DNA from: Phytobacter massiliensis JC163
GTDB taxonomy: Bacteria; Pseudomonadota; Gammaproteobacteria; Enterobacterales; Enterobacteriaceae
Direction: 5' to 3'
NCBI RefSeq assembly: GCF_000321045.1
Contig: NZ_HE578945.1
Location: 1,812,384 to 1,861,547 of the forward strand
DNA length: 49,164 nt
Numbering within the stretch: position 1 is the stretch's first letter; every line of letters begins with the position of its first letter. A program made the position numbers and the translations under genes. The notes under the pieces were generated by a model. The model worked only from the letters and a program-made list of their open reading frames with translations. It made no database searches and had not been told where the DNA came from. Of this stretch, positions 26,414 through 37,002 are shown one piece after another.

Positions 26414-27301
26414 ATGGATTTACACCAGTTGCGCTGTTTTATCGCCGTGGCCGAAGAGCTGAATTTCGGACGCGCCGCAGCCCGGCTGCATATGACGCAG
26501 CCGCCGCTTAGCCGCCAGATCCAACTGCTGGAAAAAAGCCTTGGCGGCGCGCTGTTCGAAAGAAATAATCGTCATGTGCAGCTCACCCATATGGGCAAAC
26601 ATTTGCTGACGGAGTCACGATTAATACTTAAATTAGCCGACCGACTGGAATCATCGGTCCAGCTTTGCGCCTCCGGCGAAACCGGGACGCTGGCGATGGG
26701 GTTTACGGCGGTATTTTCGTGGAATTTTATTCCGCAACTGCTCAAAGAGCTGACGGTAAAACTGCCGGGGGTGAATTTTCAGTTATTTGAGCAGGTGTCG
26801 CATAAACAAATTAGCTCGATTGAAAACAACAGTATTGACGTTGGTTTTGTGCGCCATGTCCCACCCAATCCGCTGCTGGCGTGGCTGCCGTTGCAGGGAG
26901 AGACCTTTGTCGCCGCCTTTCACTGCGACCATCCGCTGGCGCGCAAGCGCAAAATCTCCCTGAGCGCCTTTAACAACGAGCCCTTTTTTCTTTACAGCCC
27001 CAACGAAGCGCGCCATTTCTACGACCGCATCACCGACCTGTTTGCCTTTAACGACATCACGCCGGATTTCAAATACCAGCTGGCGCAGACGCACACTATT
27101 TTAGGGCTGGTCAACGCCGGGCTGGGGTGCGCCATCGTCCCCGCCTCTTCACGCACGCTGGGGATGCCCAACGTCACGTTTATGAATATCGAAGGGGTGA
27201 ATATTCAGGCGCACAATTTTCTGGTCTACTCGAAGGCCAATCCAAACCCGGTGCTGCCGGTGTTTCTCAAGGCCCTGAGCGAAGCGTTAATCACCCTTTA
27301 A
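26414..27301 (+). CDS. LysR-family regulator of the adjacent dehydrogenase/MFS operon
   Basis: A 295-residue LysR protein. The N-terminal winged helix-turn-helix reads [20 protein letters not shown] with [23 protein letters not shown]. The remainder is the periplasmic-binding-like effector domain (about 90-295). Divergent position makes the dehydrogenase-MFS operon its likely target, with a sugar acid as co-inducer. Its last 11 bases overlap the end of convergent gsiD, so no terminator separates them. Confidence 0.88.
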   Translation: MDLHQLRCFIAVAEELNFGRAAARLHMTQPPLSRQIQLLEKSLGGALFERNNRHVQLTHMGKHLLTESRLILKLADRLESSVQLCASGETGTLAMGFTAVFSWNFIPQLLKELTVKLPGVNFQLFEQVSHKQISSIENNSIDVGFVRHVPPNPLLAWLPLQGETFVAAFHCDHPLARKRKISLSAFNNEPFFLYSPNEARHFYDRITDLFAFNDITPDFKYQLAQTHTILGLVNAGLGCAIVPASSRTLGMPNVTFMNIEGVNIQAHNFLVYSKANPNPVLPVFLKALSEALITL

Positions 27302-28202
27302 TTTTGGGGTCCAGCGCGTCCCGCAGCCCGTCGCCCAGCAGGTTAAAGGCCAGCACGGTCAGAAAAATCGCCACCGCCGGGAAGAGCGCTACGTGCGGGG
27401 CCATCACCATATCGGCCCGCGCTTCGTTGAGCATGGCTCCCCACTCCGGGGTTGGCGGCTGTGCGCCAAGGCCCAGGAAAGAGAGGCTTGCCGCCGAGAT
27501 GATCGACGTGCCGATACGCATGGTGAAATAGACCACGATCGATGACACCGTGCCCGGCAGAATATGGTTAAAGATGATGGCCGCATCGCTCGCGCCGATG
27601 CTGCGCGCCGACTCAATAAAAGTCTGGTGCTTAAGTACCAGCGTGTTGCCGCGCACCAGACGGGCGAAGGCCGGGACGGAGAAGACCGCCACGGCGATGA
27701 TCACATTCGCCATGCCGCTGCCCATCACCGCCACCACCGCAATCGCCAGCAGGATGCCGGGGAAGGCGAACAGCACGTCGCAAATGCGCATGATGATACG
27801 GTCCCACCACCCTTCATAATAGCCTGCCAGCAGCCCCAGCACGGTGCCGATAGCCGCGCCAATCAGCACCGCGAACACCCCTGCCGCCAGCGAGATTTGC
27901 GCGCCCACCAGCACCCGGCTAAAGATATCCCGCCCGAGGGAGTCCACGCCGAACCAGTGCATCATCGACGGCCCCTCGTTAAGGCGGTCGTAATCAAAAT
28001 AGTTCTCTGCGTCGAACGGCGCGATCCACGGGGCGATTACCGCCACCACAATCAGCAACAGCACAAACAGCCCGGCGCTCATCGCCAGCGGCTGACGGCG
28101 AAAACGCCGCCAGAATTCATGCCAGGGAGCGCGTACCTGCTCCGGTTTCAGCCCGGGCATGGCCTTTAAGATTGCCTGTCGACGCCAGTTTAACAATCGC
28201 AT
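27291..28202 (-). CDS. gsiD: GsiD, glutathione ABC transporter permease
   Basis: A 303-residue inner-membrane permease of the DppC/OppC type, the same length as K-12 GsiD. The N-terminal soluble segment is followed by six helices and the EAA loop region ([22 protein letters not shown]). With GsiA, GsiB and GsiC it imports glutathione and possibly other gamma-glutamyl peptides. It lies two bases after gsiC. The stop codon overlaps the end of the convergent LysR gene. Confidence 0.95.
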   Translation of the reverse strand: MRLLNWRRQAILKAMPGLKPEQVRAPWHEFWRRFRRQPLAMSAGLFVLLLIVVAVIAPWIAPFDAENYFDYDRLNEGPSMMHWFGVDSLGRDIFSRVLVGAQISLAAGVFAVLIGAAIGTVLGLLAGYYEGWWDRIIMRICDVLFAFPGILLAIAVVAVMGSGMANVIIAVAVFSVPAFARLVRGNTLVLKHQTFIESARSIGASDAAIIFNHILPGTVSSIVVYFTMRIGTSIISAASLSFLGLGAQPPTPEWGAMLNEARADMVMAPHVALFPAVAIFLTVLAFNLLGDGLRDALDPKIKG

Positions 28203-28204
28203 CC

Positions 28205-29125
28205 TTACTTATACCTGATAGCCGGGTTAATGGCGGCGTAGAGCACATCCACCACTAAGTTAATAAGAATAAATTCCAGCGAAAAGAGCAGCACTTCCGC
28301 CTGGATAACCGGGTAGTCGCGCATGTCGACCGAGTCCACCAGCAGACGACCAAGGCCGGGCCAGTTAAAGACTTTCTCGACGACAATCGAGCCGCCAAGC
28401 AGAAAGCCAAACTGTAGCCCCATCATCGTCACCACCGGGATCAGCGCGTTGCGCAGGCCATGCTTGAGGATGACCCCGCGTTCACGCACCCCTTTGGCGC
28501 GAGCGGTACGCATGTAGTCTTCATTCAGCACCTCAACAAACGATGCGCGGGTAAAGCGGGCCATAACCGCCGCCACCGCCGCCCCCAGCGTCAGCGACGG
28601 CAGAATATAGTGCCGCCAGCTGTCCGCGCCGACGGTCGGCAGCCAGCCAAGCTCCACCGAAAAGACCTGCATCAGCAGCATGCCCAGCGCGAAGGCGGGA
28701 AAGGAGATGCCCGTTACCGCCAGCGCCATGCCGAGCCTGTCCGGCCAGCGGTTGCGCCACACCGCCGCCGCGATGCCCGCCACGAGGCCAAACAGCATGG
28801 CCCAGATCATACTGGCGAAGGTCAGCAGCAGCGTGGGCATAAAACGGCTGGCTATCTCTTCCGACACCGGGCGACGCGACGCCATCGAGACGCCGAAATC
28901 ACCCTGCAGCACGCTGGTGATGTAGTGCCAGAACTGCACGTAGAGCGGCCTGTCGAGGCCTAACTGCTGGCGTACCAGCCCCACCACCTGCTCGTCGGCT
29001 TCCGGCCCGGCAATTAACCGCGCCGGATCGCCGGGGAGCAGATGGACAAATAAAAACACCAGCACCGCCACGATAAGCAGCGTCGGGATAAGTCCCAGCA
29101 GGCGTTTCAAAACATAATTCAGCAT
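28205..29125 (-). CDS. gsiC: GsiC, glutathione ABC transporter permease
   Basis: A 306-residue DppB/OppB-type permease, same length as K-12 GsiC, beginning [19 protein letters not shown]. The EAA loop is visible ([24 protein letters not shown]). I take the ATG at 29125, which aligns with K-12; an in-frame start at 29140 adds MREED without support. A hairpin lies in the 48-base gap after gsiB. Confidence 0.95.
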   Translation of the reverse strand: MLNYVLKRLLGLIPTLLIVAVLVFLFVHLLPGDPARLIAGPEADEQVVGLVRQQLGLDRPLYVQFWHYITSVLQGDFGVSMASRRPVSEEIASRFMPTLLLTFASMIWAMLFGLVAGIAAAVWRNRWPDRLGMALAVTGISFPAFALGMLLMQVFSVELGWLPTVGADSWRHYILPSLTLGAAVAAVMARFTRASFVEVLNEDYMRTARAKGVRERGVILKHGLRNALIPVVTMMGLQFGFLLGGSIVVEKVFNWPGLGRLLVDSVDMRDYPVIQAEVLLFSLEFILINLVVDVLYAAINPAIRYK

Positions 29126-29143
29126 GTCTTCTTCCCTCACTCC

Positions 29144-29162
29144 CCCCTCTGGCCGAGAGGGG
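29144..29162. repeat. Intergenic hairpin between gsiB and gsiC
   Basis: CCCCTCT-GGCCG-AGAGGGG. Such stems after binding-protein genes often stabilise the upstream mRNA and lower permease expression. The sequence resembles the dispersed CCCTCAC/GAGAGGG repeat also present after pflF. Confidence 0.5.
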
Positions 29163-29173
29163 AAATGAGCTGG

Positions 29174-30712
29174 TTATTTCAGGTCGGCATCGTCAAAGCT
29201 AAAGCCGGTATCGGGCATAATATAAAAACCGGTCAGGTTTTTGTTATGCGCGGAGACCAGTTTCTCCACCACCAGCGGCACCCAGGGCGACTCCTTCCAG
29301 ATAAGGTCCTGCGCCTCTTTGTACAGGCGGGCTTTCTCATCCTCTTTGGTGGTTTTAAGGGCATCCGCCAGGTCTTTGTCTACCTGAGGATTGCTGTAAA
29401 ACGCCGTGTTGAAGAGGGTTGGCGGCCAGTTCTGCGAGGCGAACAGCGGCGAAAGCGCCCAGTCGGCTTCGCCGGTTGAAGCCGACCAGCCGGTGTAGAA
29501 CATCCTTACGCCGCTCTCCTTCTGCCCTTTGCCTTCCACTTCCGCCGCGCGCTGCCCGGCATCCATCGCCGTCACCTGCGCTTTAATCCCCACCTGCGCC
29601 AGCTGCTGCTGGGTAAACTGCAACACTTTTTGCGCGGTGCTGTGGTTGTGCGATGACCAGAGCGTGGTGCTGAACCCCTTCGGATAGCCCGCCTCTTTTA
29701 GCAGTTCGCGGGCTTTGGCCGGATCGTAAGGCCACGGCTGATAGCTCTGGGCAAAGGCCAGCGAAGGCGGTACGACGCCGGTCGCTGGCGTGGCGTAACC
29801 AGCAAAGGCCACTTTGACCAGCGCCTGGCGGTTGATGGCGTAGTTAATCGCTTCACGCACTTTCGGGTTGTCGAACGGCTTCTGGGTGACGTTCATGCTG
29901 ATATAGCGCTGCATGATTGACGGGCTGGCCACCAGCTCCAGCTTGCTGTTTTTCTGCAGTACCGCCGCCTGCTCATAGGGGATCGGGAAAGCGAACTGCG
30001 CCTCGCCGGTTTGCAGCATCGCGGCGCGGGTGTTGTTGTCCACGACCGGACGCCAGGTGATGGTGTCCAGCTTCGGTAGTCCAGACTGCCAGTAGCCCGC
30101 GAATTTTTTCACCTTAACAAAATCGGTCTGATTCCAGGTCTCCAGCTCATACGGGCCGGTGCCGACCGGGTGAAAACCAATCTCTTTGCCGTATTTTTTC
30201 AGCGCCGCGGGGGAGATCATCGCCGTCGCCGGGTGGGCCAGGATATTGATAAACGCCGAGAACGGCTGTTTTAAGGTGATTTTGACGGTGGTCGGATCCA
30301 CCGCCTCGGTGCTGGCGATATTTTTATAGAGGTTGTAGCGCTTGAGGCTGTTTTCCGGATTGCTGGCGCGATCGAGGTTCGCCTTTACCGCCTCCGCGTT
30401 GAAGTCGGTGCCGTCCTGGAATTTGACGCCGCTGCGCAGTTTAATGGTATACACCAGGCCGTCATCAGAAACGGTATAGCTCTCGGCAAGGACGTTTTTC
30501 AGCTTCATGTCTTTATCAAGGCCAAACAGTCCCTGATAGAACGATTTCGCCACCGCCTGCGACAGCGTATCGTTGGCATCATAGGGGTCGAGGGTGGTGA
30601 AATTCGACGCCACGGCGACAACGACATCTTTGGCGGCCATTGCAGGCGCGGCGGCGAGTGCGGCCGCTACGGCAAACGCGACCCGCCACTTACGTGATAC
30701 TGATGGTGTCAT
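29174..30712 (-). CDS. gsiB: GsiB, periplasmic glutathione-binding protein
   Basis: A 512-residue solute-binding protein of the DppA/OppA (SBP_bac_5) family, same length as K-12 GsiB. The signal peptide is [20 protein letters not shown] followed by AAPAMAA. The mature part begins [21 protein letters not shown], nearly as in K-12. It delivers glutathione to the GsiCD permease. The start ATG at 30712 has AGGAG upstream; a longer in-frame extension runs into gsiA and is not used. Confidence 0.95.
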   Translation of the reverse strand: MTPSVSRKWRVAFAVAAALAAAPAMAAKDVVVAVASNFTTLDPYDANDTLSQAVAKSFYQGLFGLDKDMKLKNVLAESYTVSDDGLVYTIKLRSGVKFQDGTDFNAEAVKANLDRASNPENSLKRYNLYKNIASTEAVDPTTVKITLKQPFSAFINILAHPATAMISPAALKKYGKEIGFHPVGTGPYELETWNQTDFVKVKKFAGYWQSGLPKLDTITWRPVVDNNTRAAMLQTGEAQFAFPIPYEQAAVLQKNSKLELVASPSIMQRYISMNVTQKPFDNPKVREAINYAINRQALVKVAFAGYATPATGVVPPSLAFAQSYQPWPYDPAKARELLKEAGYPKGFSTTLWSSHNHSTAQKVLQFTQQQLAQVGIKAQVTAMDAGQRAAEVEGKGQKESGVRMFYTGWSASTGEADWALSPLFASQNWPPTLFNTAFYSNPQVDKDLADALKTTKEDEKARLYKEAQDLIWKESPWVPLVVEKLVSAHNKNLTGFYIMPDTGFSFDDADLK

Positions 30713-30740
30713 AATGTTCTCCTGAGTATCCCTGTCTGTT

Positions 30741-32612
30741 CTAAAAACGCGATTGTGTATTGCCCGGCGTCGTACGGGCGACGAAGTGGCCGGGGCTGAC
30801 GTTTTGCAACTGCACGCGGTGCACCGCCTCGCCGCGCGGGTGGATGTTGCTGGGGAGTTCATCCGACAGTAACACCCGCTGCGCCCTGCGGTGCGACGGG
30901 TCGGCCACCGGCACGGCAGCCATAAGTTTGCGGGTATACGGGTGCTGCGGGTTTTCAAACACCGCCCGACGGGGACCAATTTCAACAATCTGCCCGAGAT
31001 ACATCACCGCCACCCGGTGGCTGATGCGCTCCACTACCGCCATATCATGTGAAATAAAGAGAAAGGCGATCCCCATTTCCCGCTGCAGATCCAGCAGCAG
31101 ATTGATGATCTGCGCGCGAATGGAGACGTCCAGCGCGGAGACGGACTCATCCGCCACCACCACGCGCGGGTTAAGCGCCAGCGCCCGGGCAATGCAAATA
31201 CGCTGCCGCTGACCGCCGGAAAACTCATGCGGATAACGCCACGCGTGTTCCGGCTGCAATCCGACCCGCTCAAGTAGCCAGAGCACCCGCCGCTGCGCCT
31301 CCTCCTCGCCCATGATTTTGTGTACGCGAAGCGGCTCAATAATCGAGTAGCCCACGGTCTGACGCGGATCGAGGGAGGCGTAAGGATCCTGAAAAATAAA
31401 CTGAATATCCCGCCGCAGATGCTGCAGTTTACCGGCGGGAAGCGTATCGATTCGCTCCCCCTGAAAGGTGATGGCGCCGCTCTGGCTCTCAACCAGCCGC
31501 AGCAGCGCGCGCCCGGTGGTGGATTTACCGCTGCCGGACTCCCCCACCAGCGCCAGCGTTTCGCCCGGCCAGAGGTCAAAACTGACCCCTTCCACGGCGT
31601 GCACTTCCCGCGTTACCCGGTTGAGAACGCCGCTGCGCAGCGGAAAACGGGCCACCAGGTCGCGCACCTGCAGAATTGGCTCGCCGGGCACCACGGTATC
31701 CTGCTCGGTGGCCGGTTCCGGGCGCTCAGGATGTTGTAACGACATCAGCGGGAAGCGCCGTGGCAGATCGCTGCCGTTCATCGCCCCCAGGCGCGGGACG
31801 GCGGCAAGCAGCGCTTTGGTGTAGAGATGCTGCGGCGCGTTAAAAATCTGCTCTACCGTACCGGTTTCCACCGCTTCGCCCTGGTACATCACCAGCACGC
31901 GATCGGCAATATCCGCTACCACCCCCATATCGTGGGTGATAAAGATAACCCCCATCGCCATCTCTTTTTGCAGCACGGCGATAAGCTGCAGAATTTGCGC
32001 CTGGATAGTGACGTCCAGCGCGGTTGTCGGCTCGTCGGCAATCAGCACCGCCGGACGACAGGAGAGCGCCATCGCAATCATCACCCGCTGGCGCATACCG
32101 CCGGAAAGCTGATGGGGGTAGCGCGATAAGATCGTTTGCGACTCGGGAATACGTACCAGGTCGAGCATCCGCCGCGCCTCGGCCAGCGCCTGCTCTTTGC
32201 CCAGCCCCTGGTGGAGCCGAATCGACTCTGCAATTTGCTCCCCTACCGGAAAGACCGGATTAAGGGAGGTCATCGGCTCCTGGAAAATCATAGCGATATC
32301 CGCGCCGCGCACCCTGTGCAGACGGGACGCGCTAAGCTTCGCCAGATCGACCGTGGTCTTATCCCGACGGGTCAGCAGCATACGATCGCAGCTGACATCG
32401 CCGCCGGACTGCTCAAGCAGCCGCAGCAGCGACATCGCAGTGACCGACTTCCCCGAGCCGGATTCGCCGACAATCGCCAGCGTCTCGCCTCGCTTTAGGG
32501 TGAACGACAGGTCGCGCACCGCCTGAGTAAGCTGTTTCTCATGGCGAAACGCGACATTTAAATGACGGACATCCAGTACTACGTCGCCGTCAGTTTCAGG
32601 GCGCTGCGACAC
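30741..32612 (-). CDS. gsiA: GsiA, glutathione transporter ATPase (two nucleotide-binding domains)
   Basis: A 623-residue fused double ATPase, exactly the K-12 length. Both halves have Walker A GESGSGKS, signature LSGGMRQR (first) and FSGGQRQR (second), and Walker B motifs ([24 protein letters not shown]), plus oligopeptide-transporter C-terminal extensions. I start at the GTG at 32612 ([15 protein letters not shown]), because it aligns with the K-12 start and has AAGGAG six bases upstream, overlapping the iaaA stop codon. Longer in-frame ATG starts lie inside iaaA. Confidence 0.94.
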   Translation of the reverse strand: MSQRPETDGDVVLDVRHLNVAFRHEKQLTQAVRDLSFTLKRGETLAIVGESGSGKSVTAMSLLRLLEQSGGDVSCDRMLLTRRDKTTVDLAKLSASRLHRVRGADIAMIFQEPMTSLNPVFPVGEQIAESIRLHQGLGKEQALAEARRMLDLVRIPESQTILSRYPHQLSGGMRQRVMIAMALSCRPAVLIADEPTTALDVTIQAQILQLIAVLQKEMAMGVIFITHDMGVVADIADRVLVMYQGEAVETGTVEQIFNAPQHLYTKALLAAVPRLGAMNGSDLPRRFPLMSLQHPERPEPATEQDTVVPGEPILQVRDLVARFPLRSGVLNRVTREVHAVEGVSFDLWPGETLALVGESGSGKSTTGRALLRLVESQSGAITFQGERIDTLPAGKLQHLRRDIQFIFQDPYASLDPRQTVGYSIIEPLRVHKIMGEEEAQRRVLWLLERVGLQPEHAWRYPHEFSGGQRQRICIARALALNPRVVVADESVSALDVSIRAQIINLLLDLQREMGIAFLFISHDMAVVERISHRVAVMYLGQIVEIGPRRAVFENPQHPYTRKLMAAVPVADPSHRRAQRVLLSDELPSNIHPRGEAVHRVQLQNVSPGHFVARTTPGNTQSRF

Positions 32613-32622
32613 GTCGCTCTCC

Positions 32623-33564
32623 TTATTCACGATAAATTCCCACGCTGGGCGCGTCTCCCGCATAGCCCCACGCGCGATACATCCCTTCGCTATTAAAGGG
32701 TAGCGCCACATTGCCTTCACGATCGACGGCGATAAGCCCGCCCTCGCCGCCCAGCGCCGGGAGTTTTTCCATCACCACCGCTTCACAAGCTTCATGGAGG
32801 CTGAATCCGCCGTACTCCATTAGCGCGGCGATGTCATACGCCGCCAGCGCGCGAATAAACACCTCGCCGGTTCCGGTACAGGAGACCGCGACGTTAGCGT
32901 TATTGGCATAGCAGCCTGCGCCGGGTAGCGGGCTGTCGCCCACCCGACCCGGCAGTTTATTGGTCATGCCGCCGGTGGAGGTCGCCGCCGCCAGATTGCC
33001 ATGCTTATCCAGCGCCACCGCACCTACGGTGCCGAACTTCTGTCGTTCGTCCAGCGGCGCGCTACCGTGATCGAGGGTTGTTTCACCCGCCGCCCGGGCT
33101 TCAACAAGCTGCTGATAGCGCGCCGGGGTCGAAAAGAGATCCTTTTCGACCGGCTCTACCCCTTCGGCAAAGAGAAAGTTTTCCGCCCCTTCGCCAACCA
33201 GCAGCACGTGCGGGCTGCGCTCCATCACCAGACGCGCCGCCAGTACCGGGTTACGCACCCGGCTGAGCCCGGCCACCGCCCCTGCGCGCAGCGAATAGCC
33301 ATCCATCACGCAGGCGTCCAGCTCATGGGTTTCATCACGGGTGAATACCGCGCCAATCCCGGCATTAAACAGCGGGCACTCTTCCAGTAAACGCACCGCT
33401 TCGGTGACCACATCCAGCGCGCTCTCACCTGCCTCCAGCATGTGCTGGCCGGTTTCGACAATGGTAGAGAGCGCGGCAATGTACTGCCGCTCGGTTTCCG
33501 GGCTAAGCCGGGCGCGGGCAATTGCCCCTGCCCCGCCGTGTATCGCAATAACTGCTTTTGTCAT
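32623..33564 (-). CDS. iaaA: IaaA, isoaspartyl peptidase / L-asparaginase
   Basis: A 313-residue N-terminal nucleophile hydrolase that self-cleaves and splits isoaspartyl dipeptides. The autocleavage nucleophile is T179 in [11 protein letters not shown], the same number as in K-12, and the glycine-rich [15 protein letters not shown] segment is present. The C-terminus is eight residues shorter than K-12 (ends GIYRE). It is the first gene of the iaaA-gsiABCD operon; its TAA overlaps the gsiA ribosome site. Divergent from moeA across a 201-base gap. Confidence 0.95.
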   Translation of the reverse strand: MTKAVIAIHGGAGAIARARLSPETERQYIAALSTIVETGQHMLEAGESALDVVTEAVRLLEECPLFNAGIGAVFTRDETHELDACVMDGYSLRAGAVAGLSRVRNPVLAARLVMERSPHVLLVGEGAENFLFAEGVEPVEKDLFSTPARYQQLVEARAAGETTLDHGSAPLDERQKFGTVGAVALDKHGNLAAATSTGGMTNKLPGRVGDSPLPGAGCYANNANVAVSCTGTGEVFIRALAAYDIAALMEYGGFSLHEACEAVVMEKLPALGGEGGLIAVDREGNVALPFNSEGMYRAWGYAGDAPSVGIYRE

Positions 33565-33765
33565 TTTTTTATCGCCCGGTAAGGGAAGCCTGCTGCTTTT
33601 TCTATAGATATCATTATTGTGACGACAGCTTCATACGATTTTTGAATATAGAAAGTCGTTTCAGTGATGTAAAGCGGACGAAGGGTAATGGTACTTGAGG
33701 AGTACATGCAGGGAGGTGGCTTTTTCTGCCATAATGGCGCTTTGTTGCGATGCTGGAGTGAAATT

Positions 33766-34998
33766 ATGGACCATACCGCAGGCCTGATCCCGCTGGACTC
33801 GGCGCTGGAGCAAATGCTGTCACGCGTTTCTAAGCTTACCGCGTGCGAAACCTTACCGCTGCTGGCCTGTTTTGGTCGCGTGGCGGCGCAGGATATTGTC
33901 TCGCCGCTGAATGTCCCCGGCTTCGATAACGCAGCAATGGACGGCTACGCCGTGCGGCTGGCCGACCTGGTGGCTAACGCGCCGCTGCCTGTCGCCGGAA
34001 AAGCCTTCGCCGGGCAGCCTTTTAGCGGCGAGTGGCCGGCAGGAAGCTGCGTGAGGATCATGACCGGCGCGCCGGTGCCGCCGGGCTGCGAGGCGGTGGT
34101 CATGCAGGAAGAGACGGAGCAGAGCGACGCCGGGGTGCGCTTTATTGCGCCGGTACGGGCAGGCCAGCACATTCGCCGGGCCGGGGAAGATATCCGCGCC
34201 GGGGCCGCCGTCTATCGCGCCGGGCAAAAACTTACCGCCGCCGAACTGCCCGTTCTCGCCTCATTAGGCATTGCGGAGGTCTCGGTTGTACGCAAGGTGC
34301 GGGTGGCGCTCTTTTCTACCGGCGATGAGCTTCGCCTGCCGGGGCAGCCGCTGGACGAGGGGCAAATCTACGACACCAACCGACTGACGGTGCACCTGAT
34401 GCTGGAGCAGCTTGGCTGCGAGGTGATTAACCTTGGCATCATACCTGACGACCCGGCACTGCTGCGGGAGACTTTTATCCGCGCCGACCAGCAGGCGGAT
34501 GTGGTTATCAGCACCGGCGGAGTATCGGTTGGCGAAGCCGATTACACCAAAACGCTGCTCGATGAGCTGGGCGAAATCACCTTCTGGAAGCTGGCCATCA
34601 AACCCGGTAAACCCTTCGCCTTCGGCAAGCTGCCTCATAGCTGGTTCTGCGGCCTGCCGGGCAATCCGGTTTCCGCGGCGCTTACCTTTTACCAACTGGT
34701 GCAGCCGCTGCTGGCGAAACTGAGCGGCAGCAGCGCCAGCCCCCTCCCGCTGCGGCTGCGCGCCCGTGCGCTTACCCGGCTGAAAAAATCGCCGGGGCGT
34801 CTTGATTTCCAGCGCGGCAGGCTTGCGCGGGATGAAAACGGCGAGCTGGTGGTCAGCTCTACCGGCCCGCAGGGCTCGCATATTTTCAGTTCATTTAGCC
34901 AGGGGAACTGCTTTATCGTGCTGGAGCGCGAGCGCGGCAACGTCGAGGCAGGTGAATGGGTTGAGGTAGAGATGTTCAATCATCTGTTTGGAGGTTGA
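33766..34998 (+). CDS. moeA: MoeA, molybdopterin molybdenumtransferase
   Basis: A 410-residue cytoplasmic enzyme (K-12: 411) that inserts molybdate into adenylyl-molybdopterin. Signature segments are present: [40 protein letters not shown] and the MoCF-binding motif [13 protein letters not shown], followed by KPGKPFAFG. The start ATG at 33766 aligns with K-12 and has GGAG upstream; the extension from 33688 is rejected. A CATAAT -10-like sequence lies at 33730-33735. It forms a tight pair with moeB. Confidence 0.95.
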   Translation: MDHTAGLIPLDSALEQMLSRVSKLTACETLPLLACFGRVAAQDIVSPLNVPGFDNAAMDGYAVRLADLVANAPLPVAGKAFAGQPFSGEWPAGSCVRIMTGAPVPPGCEAVVMQEETEQSDAGVRFIAPVRAGQHIRRAGEDIRAGAAVYRAGQKLTAAELPVLASLGIAEVSVVRKVRVALFSTGDELRLPGQPLDEGQIYDTNRLTVHLMLEQLGCEVINLGIIPDDPALLRETFIRADQQADVVISTGGVSVGEADYTKTLLDELGEITFWKLAIKPGKPFAFGKLPHSWFCGLPGNPVSAALTFYQLVQPLLAKLSGSSASPLPLRLRARALTRLKKSPGRLDFQRGRLARDENGELVVSSTGPQGSHIFSSFSQGNCFIVLERERGNVEAGEWVEVEMFNHLFGG

Positions 34999-34999
34999 G

Positions 35000-35767
35000 G
35001 TGCAGGATACGCTGAGCGACGAAGAGATGCTGCGCTATAACCGGCAGATTATTCTGCGCGGTTTCGACTTTGAGGGTCAGGAGCGCCTGAAAGCGGCCCG
35101 CGTGCTGGTGGTAGGGCTTGGCGGCCTCGGCTGCGCCGCCGGGCAATATCTTGCCGCCGCCGGCGTCGGGCAGATGACGCTGCTCGACTTTGACACCGTG
35201 GCGCTGTCGAATTTACAGCGCCAGACGCTGCACAGCGATGCCACGTTAGGCCAGCCGAAAGTGGACTCCGCCCGAGCCGCCCTCAGCCGTATCAACCCGC
35301 ATATTGCCCTTGCCACGGTGAATGCCCTGCTGGATGACGCCGCCCTTTGCGCCTTGATTGCCCGACACGATCTGGTGCTGGACTGTACCGACAACGTAGC
35401 CATTCGCAACCAGCTCAACGCGGGCTGCTTCGCCAGTAAAACGCCGCTGGTTTCCGGCGCGGCCATCCGAATGGAGGGGCAAATCAGCGTCTTTCGCTGG
35501 AGTGACGGCGAACCCTGCTACCGCTGCCTGAGCCGCCTGTTTGGGGAAAATGCCCTGAGCTGCGTAGAGGCTGGCGTCATGGCGCCGCTGGTGGGCATTA
35601 TCGGTTCGCTGCAGGCCATGGAGGCGATTAAGGTACTGACACACTACGGTACCCCCGCCGCAGGGAAAATCATCCTCTATGACGCCATGACCTGCCAGTT
35701 TCGCGAAATGAAACTCGCGCGCGACCGCGCCTGCGAAGTCTGCGGAGACCACCAGACGGCCCGCTAA
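35000..35767 (+). CDS. moeB: MoeB, molybdopterin-synthase adenylyltransferase
   Basis: A 255-residue E1-like enzyme that adenylates the C-terminus of MoaD. The nucleotide loop is GLGGLGCAA, followed by the DFDTVALSNLQRQTLH segment and the catalytic-loop DCTDNVAIRNQLN. Zinc ligands are two CxxC pairs (CYRC and CEVC). The start is taken as the GTG at 35000 because GGAGG (34990-34994) lies five bases upstream and the resulting MQDTLSDEEMLRYNRQI aligns with K-12; a TTG at 34988 is also in frame. One base separates it from the moeA stop. Confidence 0.94.
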   Translation: MQDTLSDEEMLRYNRQIILRGFDFEGQERLKAARVLVVGLGGLGCAAGQYLAAAGVGQMTLLDFDTVALSNLQRQTLHSDATLGQPKVDSARAALSRINPHIALATVNALLDDAALCALIARHDLVLDCTDNVAIRNQLNAGCFASKTPLVSGAAIRMEGQISVFRWSDGEPCYRCLSRLFGENALSCVEAGVMAPLVGIIGSLQAMEAIKVLTHYGTPAAGKIILYDAMTCQFREMKLARDRACEVCGDHQTAR

Positions 35768-35782
35768 GCGATAGCGGGCGGC

Positions 35783-36733
35783 TTAATGGCCTGGCAACGG
35801 CAGCTCGCTTTCGGCGATTCCGGTTATTTTCAGCACCAGCTCACGGTCAATACCGTCCGCCAGCATGTTAAGGGCAATGCGCAACGCTTCCGCGTGGCGT
35901 CCCTGCTGTTGCCCCTCCTTTTGCCCCTGCTCTATTCCTTGTATCATGCCTTGCTGCTGGCCTTCGTGCCAGCCTGCCTGCCGTAGTCGTTCTGCAATGG
36001 TCATTAAGCTCTCCTTATATTGCGGTACGCGGCTGGCGAACTCGCTGATGAACAGACTGAATTGCGCTGCGTCCCCAAACTGAAGTATGTAATTAAATAG
36101 CGTTTTTAACTGAGAGTCATTAGTTAAACCCGTCATCAAAATTGCCGCCAGCCGGTCGATAATATCCATCATATCTCGCTGACGAATATGCTTTTGCACC
36201 AGCTCCAGCATCGCGACACGGCGGTGACGGAGAATTTCATCGTCCGGCGTCACCGTGATATCCACCAGCGGAAACGCGGCGCTGTAGAGCTGTTTCGCCA
36301 GTCCAGGAGAGGCGAACTCATCGAACCAGCATAGCGATCCCGGATAGGGGCTATCCATACCGTGATAAAAAAGCATCGGCACCACTAACGGAAGCTGTCG
36401 ATGCCCGGCATCGAGATGATTTTGCATCGCCGCGATAGCATAGCGCATTAGCCTGAACGCCATATGGGCATCAGGCCTGCTTTGGTGCTCAATAAGCACA
36501 TAAATATACCCGTCACCCTGACGCGTTTTAAGCGACCACAGCACATCCGAATAGCACGCCCGAAGATTTTCCTCAATAAAGCTACTGCCCTCCAGCTTTA
36601 GCGTTTGCAGATTGCAAATCTCCCGCAAAGGGCGCGGCAGATAAATTTCCAGAAAATCACGCGCGGTGGCGGGATGCCGTAAAAATGTCTTGAACACCGC
36701 GTCATGAGGCGTTGAGGTTCTCTTTTTTGCCAT
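35783..36733 (-). CDS. Rpn-family recombination-promoting nuclease (PD-(D/E)XK, YhgA/transposase_31 type)
   Basis: A 316-residue protein with the Rpn N-terminus ([26 protein letters not shown]). The nuclease core shows D63 (CYSDVLW) and E82-H-Q84 (YVLIEHQS), matching the D...E-x-Q pattern of the family. The C-terminal part is a low-complexity Gly/Gln-rich segment ([20 protein letters not shown]), also typical. Rpn proteins are DNA endonucleases that raise recombination and often vary at their C-termini. The gene stands alone between moeB and pflE, where K-12 has fsaA, so it looks like an accessory replacement. It contains more AT-rich stretches than its neighbours. Confidence 0.9.
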   Translation of the reverse strand: MAKKRTSTPHDAVFKTFLRHPATARDFLEIYLPRPLREICNLQTLKLEGSSFIEENLRACYSDVLWSLKTRQGDGYIYVLIEHQSRPDAHMAFRLMRYAIAAMQNHLDAGHRQLPLVVPMLFYHGMDSPYPGSLCWFDEFASPGLAKQLYSAAFPLVDITVTPDDEILRHRRVAMLELVQKHIRQRDMMDIIDRLAAILMTGLTNDSQLKTLFNYILQFGDAAQFSLFISEFASRVPQYKESLMTIAERLRQAGWHEGQQQGMIQGIEQGQKEGQQQGRHAEALRIALNMLADGIDRELVLKITGIAESELPLPGH

Positions 36734-36934
36734 GGTGCTCCCTCACCTGAAAAGTCCGTTGAGCTGACTATGCTCCGTTCAGGTGAAGACAGCACTTTCG
36801 CTTTCGCCCGAATGCGAGGGGTAATCCAGCCATTTTACCTCCCTCATGTAAGCGACACGCCTGTATGCGGCCCGCTACGCAAAGTGTGAGATTGCGCAAA
36901 CTTTTCCCTTTGCGGCCAACAACCCTTCTCAGAG

Positions 36935-36948
36935 TTGATTTTTATCAA
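36935..36948. promoter_or_regulatory. FNR box upstream of pflE
   Basis: TTGAT-TTTT-ATCAA, a perfect FNR palindrome. If the -10 is TTTAAT (36971-36976), the box is centred near -41.5, the class II activating position. This fits an oxygen-sensitive glycyl-radical system. Confidence 0.85.
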
Positions 36949-36951
36949 TCT

Positions 36952-36969
36952 AACTTTCATTCGAAAGTT
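36952..36969. promoter_or_regulatory. Shared operator motif copy 1 (before pflE)
   Basis: AACTTTC-ATTC-GAAAGTT, an inverted repeat that contains TTTCGAATGAAA on the minus strand. It lies between the FNR box and the predicted -10, where a bound protein would block RNA polymerase. The same 12-mer recurs before ybiV and ybiU. Confidence 0.65.
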
Positions 36970-37002
36970 ATTTAATCTTCATATGCAAGATGAGGCCCGC
37001 AT

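Noticed and set aside
35783-36733. Transposon or IS element around the Rpn gene
   Set aside because: Although the family is sometimes labelled transposase_31, I see no terminal inverted repeats or target duplications beside the gene.
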